From Brevibacillus aydinogluensis (GTDB taxonomy: Bacteria > Bacillota > Bacilli > Brevibacillales > Brevibacillaceae), in the NCBI RefSeq assembly GCF_031954365.1, contig NZ_JAUSVZ010000017.1: a stretch of DNA of 64,000 nucleotides. One strand, written 5' to 3'. The notes beneath the pieces were generated by a model. It saw only the letters and a program-made list of their open reading frames with translations, was not told where the DNA came from and did not search any database. Below are positions 33,088 to 42,264 of the stretch, piece by piece. Made by a program: the position numbers and the translations under genes. Position 1 is the first letter of the stretch; every line of letters starts with the position of its first letter.

Positions 33088-34131
33088 TTATTTCGCCTCG
33101 TCCATGTTTTCCTTGGTGATTTTCTTGTACGGAATCCAGACGTACTTGCCGTCAGTAATCTCGTACCCGGTGTTTTCTTTGGTCGGCGTTTGACCTTGCG
33201 CCAGCACGGCGGCGATGTTGAGGGTGGCTTGCCCCTGGTTTTTCGCGTCGTTCAGGACGGTACCCAGCAGCGTGCCGTTTTCCAGCTCCTTCAAGGCCGG
33301 TGCCGTCGCATCCACGCCTACGACAGGGATGTACTTGTTGTCCTTGAAGTACCCGGCCGCCTTCAACGCCTCAATCGCGCCAAGCGCCATGTCGTCGTTG
33401 TTGGCAAGTACGGCTTCAATCTTGTCTCCCGCAGAAGCGAGGAACGCCGCCATTTTTTCCTGGCCTTTCACGCGGTCCCACATCGCCGTGTCTTCCGCCA
33501 CTTTTTCCACCTTGATCCCGGCGTCCTCAATCGCCTTCACCGAGTACTTGGTTCGCAGTTCGGCATCCTGATGCCCCGGTTCTCCCTTCAGCATGACGTA
33601 CTGCAGGACGCCGTCCTTGTTCTTGTCCGCTTCGGGATGGGCTTTCCAGTAGTCGGCAATGATCTGACCGGAAATGGTACCGGACTCTTCCGCCTTGGCC
33701 CCGACGTAGTACACCTTATCCCATTTCTGCATGTCCTCCGGCATCGGTTCCCGGTTGAAAAAGACTACCGGAATGTTGGCCTGCTTGGCTTTGTCGATAA
33801 TGACGCCGGCTGCAGTGCGGTCAACCGGGTTGATGGCCAGCGCGTTGACCTTTTTGGTGATGAACAGATCCACCTTGTCGTTTTGCGTCGGCTGGGAGTT
33901 TTGGCTGTCGACGATGTCGACCTGGGCCTTCCCTTCCGCGCTTTGGGAGATGGCGTTGCGCACGCCTGTCATGAACGTATCGTCAAATTTGTAGATGGCG
34001 ACACCGATTTTGGGAGTGGAAGCACCTCCTCCTCCCTCGCCTGCTGTCGGCTGGGAGCCGCCTGATCCCGAACATCCGGCAATGGAAAGGGCCAGCACGG
34101 CCGCTGTCGCTGTAGAAACAAACTTGTTCAT
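33088..34131 (-). CDS. mglB: Galactose/glucose-binding lipoprotein of the Mgl transporter
   Basis: 347 residues. Lipobox SIAGCSGSGG (Cys20) anchors it outside the membrane. The mature part follows MglB: KIGVAIYKFDDTFMTGVRNA, NPVDRTAAGVIIDKAKQANI, VVFFNREP, a calcium-binding loop DKNKDGVLQYV, LKGEPGHQDAE, and NNDDMALGAIEALKAAGY. It captures D-galactose or D-glucose. First gene of the mgl operon; ATG 34131 follows AAAGGGGG. A cre site lies 47-60 bases upstream. Confidence 0.95.
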   Translation of the reverse strand: MNKFVSTATAAVLALSIAGCSGSGGSQPTAGEGGGGASTPKIGVAIYKFDDTFMTGVRNAISQSAEGKAQVDIVDSQNSQPTQNDKVDLFITKKVNALAINPVDRTAAGVIIDKAKQANIPVVFFNREPMPEDMQKWDKVYYVGAKAEESGTISGQIIADYWKAHPEADKNKDGVLQYVMLKGEPGHQDAELRTKYSVKAIEDAGIKVEKVAEDTAMWDRVKGQEKMAAFLASAGDKIEAVLANNDDMALGAIEALKAAGYFKDNKYIPVVGVDATAPALKELENGTLLGTVLNDAKNQGQATLNIAAVLAQGQTPTKENTGYEITDGKYVWIPYKKITKENMDEAK

Positions 34132-34177
34132 CTGAAATCCCCCTTTTCGAGCTCTATGGTGGTGCCCACTGTTCCAA

Positions 34178-34191
34178 TGTAAGCGATTGCA
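34178..34191. promoter_or_regulatory. cre site (CcpA) upstream of mglB
   Basis: TGTAAGCGATTGCA fits all fixed positions of the Bacillus cre pattern TGNAANCGNWNNCA. Position in the mglB promoter region suggests catabolite repression of the mgl operon. Confidence 0.65.
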
Positions 34192-34252
34192 AACGAAAAA
34201 TTAATAAAAAATCATGTGAATTTCTATCAAAATTCTCAGGAAACTTTTCGAC

Positions 34253-34281
34253 AAAAAAAAAAGCGGAGCCGTTCCTCCCGC
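34253..34281 (-). terminator. Terminator of the trehalose operon or a read-through transcript
   Basis: Minus strand GCGGGAG / CTCCGC hairpin with one bulge, followed by ten T (34262-34253). Confidence 0.65.
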
Positions 34282-34435
34282 AGTCACACAGGCAATACTC
34301 TGATCAGCTTGCAGCGCAGTTTCTGGAGATCGTGATAATGCCGTCTTTCTGATATTTACATCATCTCCGGCATTGGAATGGAGGGATTCATGTAGATTAA
34401 AGTTCGCCTCCCTTTCACCCTCGCCCCCAAGGGCG
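34282..34435. other. Intergenic stretch without a recognised feature
   Basis: Between the HAD phosphatase end and the terminator at 34253-34281. No coding frame with a ribosome binding site. GGCGGTCCAGCG with CGCTGGCCGCC (34436-34463) forms a strong hairpin at the stop codon of the HAD gene but lacks a T run. Confidence 0.45.
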
Positions 34436-34462
34436 GGCGGCCAGCGCAGCACGCTGGACCGC

Positions 34463-35359
34463 CTAGAAAAGCGCCCATTCCCGAATCGCACGAGCGACGC
34501 CGTGCTGATCGTTGGTGTCGGTCACGACAGCGCTGGCCCGCTTGATCTCGTCATCGGCATTTCCCATCGCGACGCCAAGGCCGACGATGCGCAGCATCGA
34601 CAAGTCGTTGAAGCTGTCACCGATGGCCATCGTCTCCTCCAGGGCAATGCCGAGTCTGTCCGCCAGTTCCCGCAGCGCGATTCCCTTCTGCGCAAGCCTG
34701 TGCGTGACTTCCAGGTTGTTTGCTGCCGACGAACTGACGGCCAGCTCGTTCACGGCTGCCAGTCTGCGGGACACACGATCCAGCTTTTGCCCCTCCCTGG
34801 AGAAGACCATTAATTTGTAGAGGTGCTCGCCGGATCGGCCGAGCACGGACGCGTACGAGTCCACAGGGGCGAGTTCCCCGGCGGAAAAACGACGCTCATG
34901 CGCTGCACGGATCGTCTGTTCATCCGTGCCGGGAAACGCGCTTTGGATAAACGCACGCAGGACGGCAAACGCCTTATCGCGGTCGTTCGTAAACGTCCCC
35001 CGATTCGTGTACAGTTCGTAATACATGTCTTCCTGCCGCAGGATAGCCTCCGCTTCCTCATACGTCTGCGGGGGGATCGGCATACTTCGGACGATCTCCC
35101 CGGTTTCGCTCCGCACCTCCGCCCCGTTCACGCAGATGACCGGACAGGTGATGCCGGCTGCCGCAAGCGGCGGCAGGGCTTCTTTGTACGATCGGCCGGT
35201 CGCTACAACCACTGTGATGCCGCTGCTCTGTGCTTGTTGAACCGCCCGGGCGTTTTCTGCACTCACCTGGTGCTGCCTGTTCAGCAGGGTCCCGTCCATA
35301 TCGAGCGCGATAAGCTTTACCCGGCAGCGTTTCTCGGCATTGGTCACGGTATTCGTCAC
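34463..35359 (-). CDS. HAD superfamily (Cof-type) phosphatase
   Basis: 298 residues, type IIB HAD hydrolase. Motif I LIALDMDGTLL with the nucleophile Asp, motif II ITVVVATGRSY, a Cof-type cap domain in the middle, and motif IV MAIGDSFNDLSMLRIVGLGV with the metal-binding Asp pair. It probably dephosphorylates a sugar phosphate. GTG 35359 was chosen since AAGGGGGG lies 7-9 bases upstream. It follows treC by 13 bases, so it belongs to the trehalose operon and may help relieve sugar-phosphate stress (inference). Confidence 0.88.
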   Translation of the reverse strand: MTNTVTNAEKRCRVKLIALDMDGTLLNRQHQVSAENARAVQQAQSSGITVVVATGRSYKEALPPLAAAGITCPVICVNGAEVRSETGEIVRSMPIPPQTYEEAEAILRQEDMYYELYTNRGTFTNDRDKAFAVLRAFIQSAFPGTDEQTIRAAHERRFSAGELAPVDSYASVLGRSGEHLYKLMVFSREGQKLDRVSRRLAAVNELAVSSSAANNLEVTHRLAQKGIALRELADRLGIALEETMAIGDSFNDLSMLRIVGLGVAMGNADDEIKRASAVVTDTNDQHGVARAIREWALF

Positions 35360-35372
35360 CAGTCGTCCCCCC

Positions 35373-37055
35373 TTAACCGGCGAAGTAAAAGACAGCCGAT
35401 TCGTACGGCCGCAGAGACAGCGAACGGACGTCAAGCCCCGTGTCCCGGTAGTTGGACAACAGCAGGGTGGGCTCCCCTGCCAGACGAATATCGTCGGGCA
35501 GCGCAAAAGACGTCTCGCTGGCGTAGAAGTTGTTTACCACCAGGAGGGTTTCGTTTCCGTACGTCCGCAGATACGCAAAGATTTGCGGATGATCGTCCAG
35601 AATCATCCGAAAATCGCCGTACGCGATGACATCATATGTCTTCCGCAGCTGGATCAGCTTTTTGTAGTGGTAAAAAACGGAGTCCTCGTCTTCAAGCGCG
35701 CGCTTCACGTTGATCTCCTTGTAGTTCGGTGCCACGTTGATCCAGGGGGTTCCCGACGTGAACCCGGCATGCGGACTGTCATCCCACTGCATGGGCGTGC
35801 GCCCGTTGTCCCGTGATTTTTGCTGCAGAATGGCCAGGATTTCCTGCTCCTGCTTCCCTTGCTCCTGAAGCTGGCGGTAGGCGTTGATCGACTCGACATC
35901 CCGGTACGCGGAAATCTCGTCAAAATAGGGGTTGGTCATGCCGATTTCCTCCCCCTGGTAGATGTACGGGGTGCCCTGCATGAGGTGAATCGTGGTCGCC
36001 AGCATTTTCGCCGATTCCCGGTGATACTCCCGGTCGTTTCCAAATCGGGAGATCGCCCTCGGCTGGTCGTGATTGCACCAGAACAGCGCATTCCAGCCTC
36101 CGCCGCTCTGCATGCCGTACTGCCACTCGCCGAGGATTTTTTTCAGTTGGAGAAAGTCAAAGTCGGCCAGCGCCCACTTCTCTCCATTGGGATAATCCAC
36201 CTTGAGGTGGTGGAAGCTGAACACCATGTTCAGTTCGTGTTCGTCCGGCCGGGTATACTTCACGCAGTTTTCGATCGAGGTGGACGACATCTCGCCCACG
36301 GTGAGGAGGTCAGGCTTCCTGGCGAACACGTGACGATTCATCTCTTTCAAAAACTCGTGAATCCGCGGGCCGTCCGTGTAATACTTGCGGCCGTCGTCCA
36401 TCGGCGTCTCCAGCGTGTCATCGGGAAAACGCTGGTCTTTGGAGATCAGGTTGATCACATCCAGGCGAAACCCGTCCACGCCTTTGTCCAGCCAGAAGTT
36501 CATCATTTCGTAGACCTGCTGGCGCAGTTTGGGGTTTTCCCAGTTCAAATCCGCCTGGGTGACGTCGAACAGATGCAAATAGTACTGCCCCGTGGTCTCG
36601 TCGTACTGCCAGGCGCTGCCGCCGAACTTGGAGCGCCAGTTGTTGGGCGCACCGCCGTTTTTCCCGTCCTTCCAGATGTAATAGTCGCGGTACGGGCTCT
36701 GTTTGGAGCTGGACGCTTCACGAAACCACGGGTGTTCGGTCGAGGTGTGGTTCACGACTATGTCCATGATGACCCGGATGTTCCGGGCATGGGCCTCCTG
36801 CAGCAGCCGCTCGAACGTTTCCATCGTACCGTACGCGGGATTGATATCGCAGTAATCGCTGATGTCGTACCCGTTGTCTCTCTGCGGCGACGGGTAGATG
36901 GGGGTCAGCCAAATCACGTCGACGCCCAGTTCCTGCAGGTAATCCAGTTTTTCGATGATTCCCTGCAGATCGCCGGTACCGCTGCCGGTGGTATCCATGA
37001 AACTTTTCGGATAGATTTGATACACGACCGCCTTTTTCCACCATGGTTTCGCCAT
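35373..37055 (-). CDS. treC: Trehalose-6-phosphate hydrolase (alpha,alpha-phosphotrehalase)
   Basis: 560 residues, GH13 glucosidase. Conserved regions: IYPSPQRDNGYDISDY, VVNHTSTEHPWF, GFRLDVINLI (nucleophile Asp), LTVGEMSST (acid/base Glu) and WCNHDQPR (transition-state Asp). It splits trehalose-6-phosphate into glucose and glucose-6-phosphate in the cytoplasm. The specificity is read from context: treP and treR lie directly upstream. An oligo-1,6-glucosidase could look alike. ATG 37055 follows AAAGGAG. Confidence 0.93.
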   Translation of the reverse strand: MAKPWWKKAVVYQIYPKSFMDTTGSGTGDLQGIIEKLDYLQELGVDVIWLTPIYPSPQRDNGYDISDYCDINPAYGTMETFERLLQEAHARNIRVIMDIVVNHTSTEHPWFREASSSKQSPYRDYYIWKDGKNGGAPNNWRSKFGGSAWQYDETTGQYYLHLFDVTQADLNWENPKLRQQVYEMMNFWLDKGVDGFRLDVINLISKDQRFPDDTLETPMDDGRKYYTDGPRIHEFLKEMNRHVFARKPDLLTVGEMSSTSIENCVKYTRPDEHELNMVFSFHHLKVDYPNGEKWALADFDFLQLKKILGEWQYGMQSGGGWNALFWCNHDQPRAISRFGNDREYHRESAKMLATTIHLMQGTPYIYQGEEIGMTNPYFDEISAYRDVESINAYRQLQEQGKQEQEILAILQQKSRDNGRTPMQWDDSPHAGFTSGTPWINVAPNYKEINVKRALEDEDSVFYHYKKLIQLRKTYDVIAYGDFRMILDDHPQIFAYLRTYGNETLLVVNNFYASETSFALPDDIRLAGEPTLLLSNYRDTGLDVRSLSLRPYESAVFYFAG

Positions 37056-37150
37056 TGTTGATCCACTCCTTTTCCATAATGGGCAATAGCAACCAATCTG
37101 CCAAAACCCCCTGCAGATCGGTTGCTATGCTCACCATCTCTCTCTTTTTG

Positions 37151-38563
37151 TTATTGTGTTTTCCTCGTTTTCCCCACCAGGAACGTCAGTGTGAAGGGCA
37201 CCACCAGCGCGACTGCCATGCCGAGGAAGAATGCTCCCCAGTGTTCAGGAAAGATCGAGAGAAAACCGGGAAGCCCTCCCACGCCGATCGACGCGGCTTT
37301 TACCTTGCTCAGCGTGAGAATGACAGCCCCGATGGCCGATCCGATCATCGCGGACACAAACGGGTACCGGTAGCGAATATTGACGCCAAACATGGCGGGT
37401 TCGGTGATGCCCAGGAAGGCGGAGACGGCGGAGGTCAGCGACATGCCTCTCAGCTTTTCCTCCCGGGACACGAACATCATTGCCAGGGCTGCAGACCCTT
37501 GGGAGATGTTGGACAGCGCGAGCATCGGCCACAGGAATGTGCCGCCGGTGCTGGCGATCAATTGCAAATCTACGGCAAGGAAGGTATGGTGCATGCCGGT
37601 TACGACCAGCAGCGCATAGCACCCGCCGTAAAGCAATCCGCCGAGGATGCTGAATGCGTCAAACAACGAGACGAATCCGGACGTGAGCCAATTGGCCACT
37701 CCAAACGTCAGCGGTCCGATCACGGTAAAGGACAGGAAGCCCGTCACGAGCAGGCTGATGGGAGCCACCAGCAGCAGCCGAAACATGTCGGGAATCCGCT
37801 TGGTCAAAAACGTTTCCACTTTGGCCAGCACGTAGGAAGAGATCAGCACCGGCAGCACCTGTCCCTGGTAGCCGATTTTGGCGATCTCCCAGCCAAACAG
37901 ATTCCAGTACGGCACTGTTCCATCCGCTACTGCCTGGGCATAACCCCACGCGTTCAACAAATCGGGATGGATCAGCATCAGACCGAGGACGATACCCAGC
38001 AGTTCACTTCCGCCGAAACGCTTGACGGCAGACCAGCCAATCAGGCCCGGCAGGAATACAAACGCCGTATTGGCAATAAGATTAATGATGCCCGCAAAAT
38101 CTTTCCACTGCTGGTGAACGTCGACGAGCGACGCGTCGGGGTAGAAGATTCCCTTCCCGGTCAGCACGTTGTTGATCCCCATGAGCAGACCCGCCGTCAC
38201 AATGGCAGGAAGGAGGGGAATGAAGATATCGCCCAGCGTTTTCACAGCTCGCTGGAACGGATTCAATTTTTTAACAGCCGCTTCCTTGGTCTCCTGCCTG
38301 GTGGCGCCTGTGATGTCAGCGATGTTAAGCAGCGCGTCGTACACCTTGTTGACCAATCCCTGGCCGATGACCACCTGGAATTCACCGTTCGAAGAAAACG
38401 AACCTTTGACGATTCCGATTGATTCCAGCAGCGTCTTGTCGACTTGCCCTTCATCCTTCAAGACAAACCGCAACCGGGTGACGCAGTGGGATACAGCTGC
38501 GATGTTGTCCCGGCCGCCTACAGCCTGGAGTATCTGCTCTACTTCCCGCTTGTTGATCTCCAT
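37151..38563 (-). CDS. treP: PTS trehalose-specific EIIBC component
   Basis: 470 residues. The EIIB domain (1-90) has the phosphorylated Cys27 in AVSHCVTRLRFVLKD; a linker leads to an EIIC domain of about ten membrane segments (about 110-460) with GMHHTFLAVDLQ and FLGITEPAMFG, typical of the glucose-sucrose superfamily. No EIIA domain is attached, so a cellular EIIA must supply phosphate. It imports and phosphorylates trehalose. ATG 38563 follows ACAGGAGGGGG; an upstream ATG at 38590 lies inside the operator/cre region. Confidence 0.93.
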   Translation of the reverse strand: MEINKREVEQILQAVGGRDNIAAVSHCVTRLRFVLKDEGQVDKTLLESIGIVKGSFSSNGEFQVVIGQGLVNKVYDALLNIADITGATRQETKEAAVKKLNPFQRAVKTLGDIFIPLLPAIVTAGLLMGINNVLTGKGIFYPDASLVDVHQQWKDFAGIINLIANTAFVFLPGLIGWSAVKRFGGSELLGIVLGLMLIHPDLLNAWGYAQAVADGTVPYWNLFGWEIAKIGYQGQVLPVLISSYVLAKVETFLTKRIPDMFRLLLVAPISLLVTGFLSFTVIGPLTFGVANWLTSGFVSLFDAFSILGGLLYGGCYALLVVTGMHHTFLAVDLQLIASTGGTFLWPMLALSNISQGSAALAMMFVSREEKLRGMSLTSAVSAFLGITEPAMFGVNIRYRYPFVSAMIGSAIGAVILTLSKVKAASIGVGGLPGFLSIFPEHWGAFFLGMAVALVVPFTLTFLVGKTRKTQ

Positions 38564-38575
38564 GGGTCCCCCTCC

Positions 38576-38641
38576 TGTAATCGTTTTCATTCAAATCATA
38601 CACTTGTTTAAACAAGTACGTCAATACTTGTTTAAACAAGT
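38576..38641 (-). promoter_or_regulatory. treP promoter with two TreR operators and a cre site
   Basis: Minus strand -35 TTGACG (38624-38619), 18-base spacer, -10 TATGAT (38600-38595). The palindrome ACTTGTTTAAACAAGT occurs twice: 38602-38617, filling the spacer between -35 and -10, and 38626-38641, just upstream of -35. The centres are 24 bp apart. A cre site (TGAAAACGATTACA on the minus strand, 38589-38576) lies just after the -10. TreR bound to both operators would block the promoter, and CcpA could block transcription at cre. Confidence 0.82.
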
Positions 38642-38665
38642 AAGCATGTGCAAAAAAAGAACGCC

Positions 38666-39376
38666 TTATCGGCGTCGGGCAAAATCCGTGAATTCAAACC
38701 GGTCCGGCCTGTGCCGGGATTCGGTGTATTCAAACAACGTGCCGTCGTGCAGGTGGACAAAGTTTTTCACCACCGCCACCAGGTTGTACCCTTTTACATC
38801 CAGATGGGCTTTGTCGAGGGCGGTAACCGGCTCCACGTGAATAATCCGCCGGGCAAACCCGATTTTTGCGCCCAGCTTGTCTTCCAGGTATTCGTAAATG
38901 GACTGTTCCGCAATCTCCCGCGTCAGGTCGCGAACGATATCTTTTCGGAAGTAGTTGATGTCAAAAATAATGCGCTCGTTTTTCAAGCTGCGCACGCGAA
39001 ACAATCGGTACGCTTCCTGTCCAAGGGGCAATTTGGTTTTCGCCTGCAGCGGCTTGTCTATGGTGACGACCTCAAACAGCGGAACGGTCGTGACAAAGGC
39101 TTGCCCGCTGCTTTCACTCGCTTCCTTGAAGCTGACCAGACCGCCAAACGAGAATGTGATCAAATTCGTATCCAGTACAAACACGCCCTTGCCGTGAACG
39201 CTGTTGACGAATCCTTCCTTCGCCAGCAGATCAAGCGCCCGCCTTACGGTGCCCCGGCTTGTCCGATATATCCGGCAAAACTCGTTTTCCGAAGGCAGCT
39301 TTTCCCCGGGCGGGTAGGTCCCATCCAGTATCTGCTTTTTGATGTCTTCGTATATTTCCGTGTACCTCTTGTTCAT
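38666..39376 (-). CDS. treR: Trehalose operon repressor, GntR family
   Basis: 236 residues: GntR-type winged helix (1-70; YPPGEKLPSENEFCRIY, SRGTVRRALDLLAKEG, GKGVFV) and a UTRA effector domain (about 90-230; SYxxx ending with TESRHRPDRFEFTDFARRR). It represses treP-treC, with trehalose-6-phosphate as inducer in Bacillus. It lies 102 bases upstream of treP in the same direction, and two identical palindromes stand between them. ATG 39376 follows CAGGAGG. Confidence 0.92.
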   Translation of the reverse strand: MNKRYTEIYEDIKKQILDGTYPPGEKLPSENEFCRIYRTSRGTVRRALDLLAKEGFVNSVHGKGVFVLDTNLITFSFGGLVSFKEASESSGQAFVTTVPLFEVVTIDKPLQAKTKLPLGQEAYRLFRVRSLKNERIIFDINYFRKDIVRDLTREIAEQSIYEYLEDKLGAKIGFARRIIHVEPVTALDKAHLDVKGYNLVAVVKNFVHLHDGTLFEYTESRHRPDRFEFTDFARRR

Positions 39377-39537
39377 CTGCTGCCTCCTGTGCTTTTGCGG
39401 TGACCTTTTCTCTCTCTATTACATCTGATTTCGCCCGCCGACGCAAAGTCCTGCTTTCCCGTCTCCCCTGATTGCGCTTGTCCTGCGCGATTGATCGGTC
39501 GAGGCTCGTCATCTTCCCGCCAGCGGATCGCGGTCTC

Positions 39538-40500
39538 TCACTTGACAAACGGAAACAGCAGCTTTTGGTTTTCCGACCAGAACATGTTGTCCATGTCGAT
39601 GATTTTCGTTCCCGTATCGATACGGGAAGGGACGTGCAAGCCATTCATCGCCTCCACCGCGTGCTTGACGCCCAGGTAGCCCATGCTGAACGGATTCTGC
39701 ATGATCGTAGCCTGGATCACACCCTCCTGAATGTACGCCAGCACGTCAGGCGGGCTGTCGATGGCTACCACTTTCACCTTTTCCGCCAGTCCTTTACTTT
39801 CAATCGCCTGGGCGGCGCCGAGCGCGGCGACGGCGTTAAGCGCCACGATGCCGTCGAGCGAATGGGAGTCGATCATCCTTGCGGCCAGCTCACTGGCCTG
39901 GTTTTGATCAGAAGCGCCCTCCCTTGCCACGATCGTTACCCCCGGATAGTGGGAGATCGCCTCCAGCAGTCCCTTTTCCCGCTGGGCGGTGTTTCCCCCG
40001 CCCAGGACGGCGATCCTGCCATGCGTTCCGACCAGTTCAATCAGCTTCTCTCCCGCTCGTTTGCCCGAGTCAACATGATCGGTGCCAATCCAGCTGACCA
40101 CCCCCGGCCCCGTCAGTTCGGAATCGATGATCAACACGGGGATGCGCTGTTCCTTTGCCCTTGACGTGGCTTCGTCCAGGACCTGTTGGCTGTCGGGTGC
40201 GATCACCACGGCAGCTGTTCCGTCCGCAAACGCCTGCCGGACCTGCGCCAACTGCCCCTTCACGTCTTCTTCGTAGTCGGGGGCGTAGAAATTGACGTTG
40301 ACGCCAAACTCTCTGGCGGCCATCTCCGCCCCCCATTTTACCGTCCGCCAATAATCCCCGTGCTTCATCCTGACGATGAGCGCCACGTTCTTCTGTTTGA
40401 CCTGGTCGGCGGCTGGATCGGCGCAGGCACCCAGGACGGCAGCCGCCGCCAGCAGCAGATACACGAATGTTCGCCATGCCTGTTTGCTTGACTGGTGCAT
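39538..40500 (-). CDS. Sugar-binding lipoprotein (periplasmic-binding-protein type) of a sensor system
   Basis: 320 residues. Signal sequence with a lipobox (VLGACADP, Cys26). The mature part is a type I periplasmic binding fold: VALIVRMKHGDYWRTVKWGA, VVIAPDSQQVLDEA, VSWIGTDHVDSGKRAGEKLI, DGIVALNAVAALGAAQAI and VKVVAIDSPPDVLAYIQEG. No permease or ATPase gene is next to it. It starts 6 bases after the histidine kinase gene, so it more probably presents sugar to that kinase, as XylFII does for LytS-type kinases, than acts in transport. Confidence 0.85.
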   Translation of the reverse strand: MHQSSKQAWRTFVYLLLAAAAVLGACADPAADQVKQKNVALIVRMKHGDYWRTVKWGAEMAAREFGVNVNFYAPDYEEDVKGQLAQVRQAFADGTAAVVIAPDSQQVLDEATSRAKEQRIPVLIIDSELTGPGVVSWIGTDHVDSGKRAGEKLIELVGTHGRIAVLGGGNTAQREKGLLEAISHYPGVTIVAREGASDQNQASELAARMIDSHSLDGIVALNAVAALGAAQAIESKGLAEKVKVVAIDSPPDVLAYIQEGVIQATIMQNPFSMGYLGVKHAVEAMNGLHVPSRIDTGTKIIDMDNMFWSENQKLLFPFVK

Positions 40501-40506
40501 TCCTCT

Positions 40507-42264
40507 TCACGTCTCTTCCGTTATCATCGGTATTCGTATGGTCACGGTGGTACCGGTCTCCTCATCGCTTTCGATGGAAAGACCGTACGCTTCGCCAAAA
40601 AACAGCCGGATGCGCTCATGCACATTTTTGATGCCGACGCCCGACCCATCCTTGCTTTTGATTTGGCCGGAACCGATCTGCTCCAGCACGTGGGGCGGGA
40701 TGCCCAGCCCGTTGTCCCGTACCCGGAACAGGATGTCACCGTCCGACCGTTCCGCCGACACGGTGATCCTTCCCTGATCCGCCAACGGCTCGATGCCGTG
40801 GTAAATCGCGTTTTCCACGATCGGCTGCAGCAGAAGTTTCAGCGTCTTGCAGGGAAGCACCTCGTCCTGGGCTGTGATTTCATAGGTGAATTTGTTTTTG
40901 TACCTCATTTTTTGGATGACCAGATAATTCCGCACGTGCTCCAGTTCTTCCTGAACGGTGATGATGTTTTTCCCTTTGCTGAGGCTGATCCGAAACAGTT
41001 TGGAAAGCGCGGTAATGGTGGTGATTACGTCTTCGTTTTTGCCGATCCCCACCATGCGCACGACCGAGTTGAGCGTATTGTACAAAAAGTGCGGGTTGAT
41101 CTGCGCCTGCAGCACTTCCAGCTCGCTTTTCCGCTTGGCTTCCTGCTCCCGGATGATTTGATCCATGAGCTGCCTGATGCGGATCACCATGTGGTTGAAG
41201 CGGCGCGAGAGCTGCTCCACCTCGTGACTGCCGCGAACGGCCAGGTTGACCGTAAAATCCCCCTTCTCCACCTGCTGCATGGAGCGTTCCAGATTGCGGA
41301 TCGGCCGGGAGATGGCAGCGGAGATATAGGTGAGGACAAACACCACCACGGCGATGACGACAACCAGCAGCCAGAAGATAAACCCGCTGATCTCCTTTTT
41401 GGTGGTGGCGATCTCGTCCATGTACGAGACGCCGACGATTTTCCAGCCGATGTCATCCAGTGTCTTGATCGTGACCAGCCGCCGCTCCCCGTCGGACTCG
41501 TCCACGTAGCTGCCGTACGAGTTTTTCAAGGCAATGGCCCGATTCTCGTTTTTCAATCCGACGTAGATCAGCTGCTGCTGCGGGTGGTAGACGATGTTGC
41601 CGGCCAGGTCGATGATGTAGACATACCCTTTTTTGCCCAGCTCCACCCGCTGGCAGAGGTCGTCAATTGTTTTGAAATTGACGTCCACGAGCAGGATCGC
41701 GTCCTCCCTTTCGCCGTTCTGGGAGACCGAGATGCCCCTGCTCATCGAGACCACCCACTTGTACTCACCTTGAAACAGGTTCTGAATGTGCGGAAGCGAA
41801 AAGGAAATGTGGCCGGGGTCTCTCAACGCCGCCTGAAACCAGCTCTGTTCCTGCAGTCTCGTGTTTTTCCGCATCGCCGCCTGCGGATACGCGGCGATCA
41901 GTTCGCCCTCCCGTGAAAACACGGCCACCGAGACAAGATCCTCACGGGTTTCCAGAATCGTCCCCAACCGTTCCGTCAGCTTGTCGTCCGGCACGTTCTC
42001 GCTTCGGCGGATTTTCTCTGCGGCCAGTTCAAAAATCTCCTTCATGCTGTCCAGGTAGCTGTTCAGATTGAAGCTGACCTGGTCGATCATTTGCTGGGTG
42101 TGCAAAAATGCATTTTGTTCCGCTGTTTCGGAAAATTTGCTGTACAGCATGACGCCGACAAAGAGCATGACCGCGACGGTCACCAGCGTAAACGAGGCCG
42201 TGATGATAAACTGAATGCTCTTCATCTTCACCATTTGAACCAGCGCGTTAACCGGATTTTTCAT
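40507..42264 (-). CDS. Sensor histidine kinase, YesM/LytS type
   Basis: 585 residues: transmembrane helices at about 17-40 and 285-310 enclose a large extracellular dCache-like domain (about 45-280), then HAMP (about 310-365), His_kinase domain with the phosphoacceptor in QINPHFLYNTLNSVVRMVG, and HATPase (QPIVENAIYHGIEP, DNGLGIPP, GVGIKNVHERI). It signals to the AraC-type regulator upstream. The start ATG 42264 overlaps the regulator stop by ATGA. The following gene is a sugar-binding lipoprotein, a probable sensing partner. Confidence 0.92.
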   Translation of the reverse strand: MKNPVNALVQMVKMKSIQFIITASFTLVTVAVMLFVGVMLYSKFSETAEQNAFLHTQQMIDQVSFNLNSYLDSMKEIFELAAEKIRRSENVPDDKLTERLGTILETREDLVSVAVFSREGELIAAYPQAAMRKNTRLQEQSWFQAALRDPGHISFSLPHIQNLFQGEYKWVVSMSRGISVSQNGEREDAILLVDVNFKTIDDLCQRVELGKKGYVYIIDLAGNIVYHPQQQLIYVGLKNENRAIALKNSYGSYVDESDGERRLVTIKTLDDIGWKIVGVSYMDEIATTKKEISGFIFWLLVVVIAVVVFVLTYISAAISRPIRNLERSMQQVEKGDFTVNLAVRGSHEVEQLSRRFNHMVIRIRQLMDQIIREQEAKRKSELEVLQAQINPHFLYNTLNSVVRMVGIGKNEDVITTITALSKLFRISLSKGKNIITVQEELEHVRNYLVIQKMRYKNKFTYEITAQDEVLPCKTLKLLLQPIVENAIYHGIEPLADQGRITVSAERSDGDILFRVRDNGLGIPPHVLEQIGSGQIKSKDGSGVGIKNVHERIRLFFGEAYGLSIESDEETGTTVTIRIPMITEET

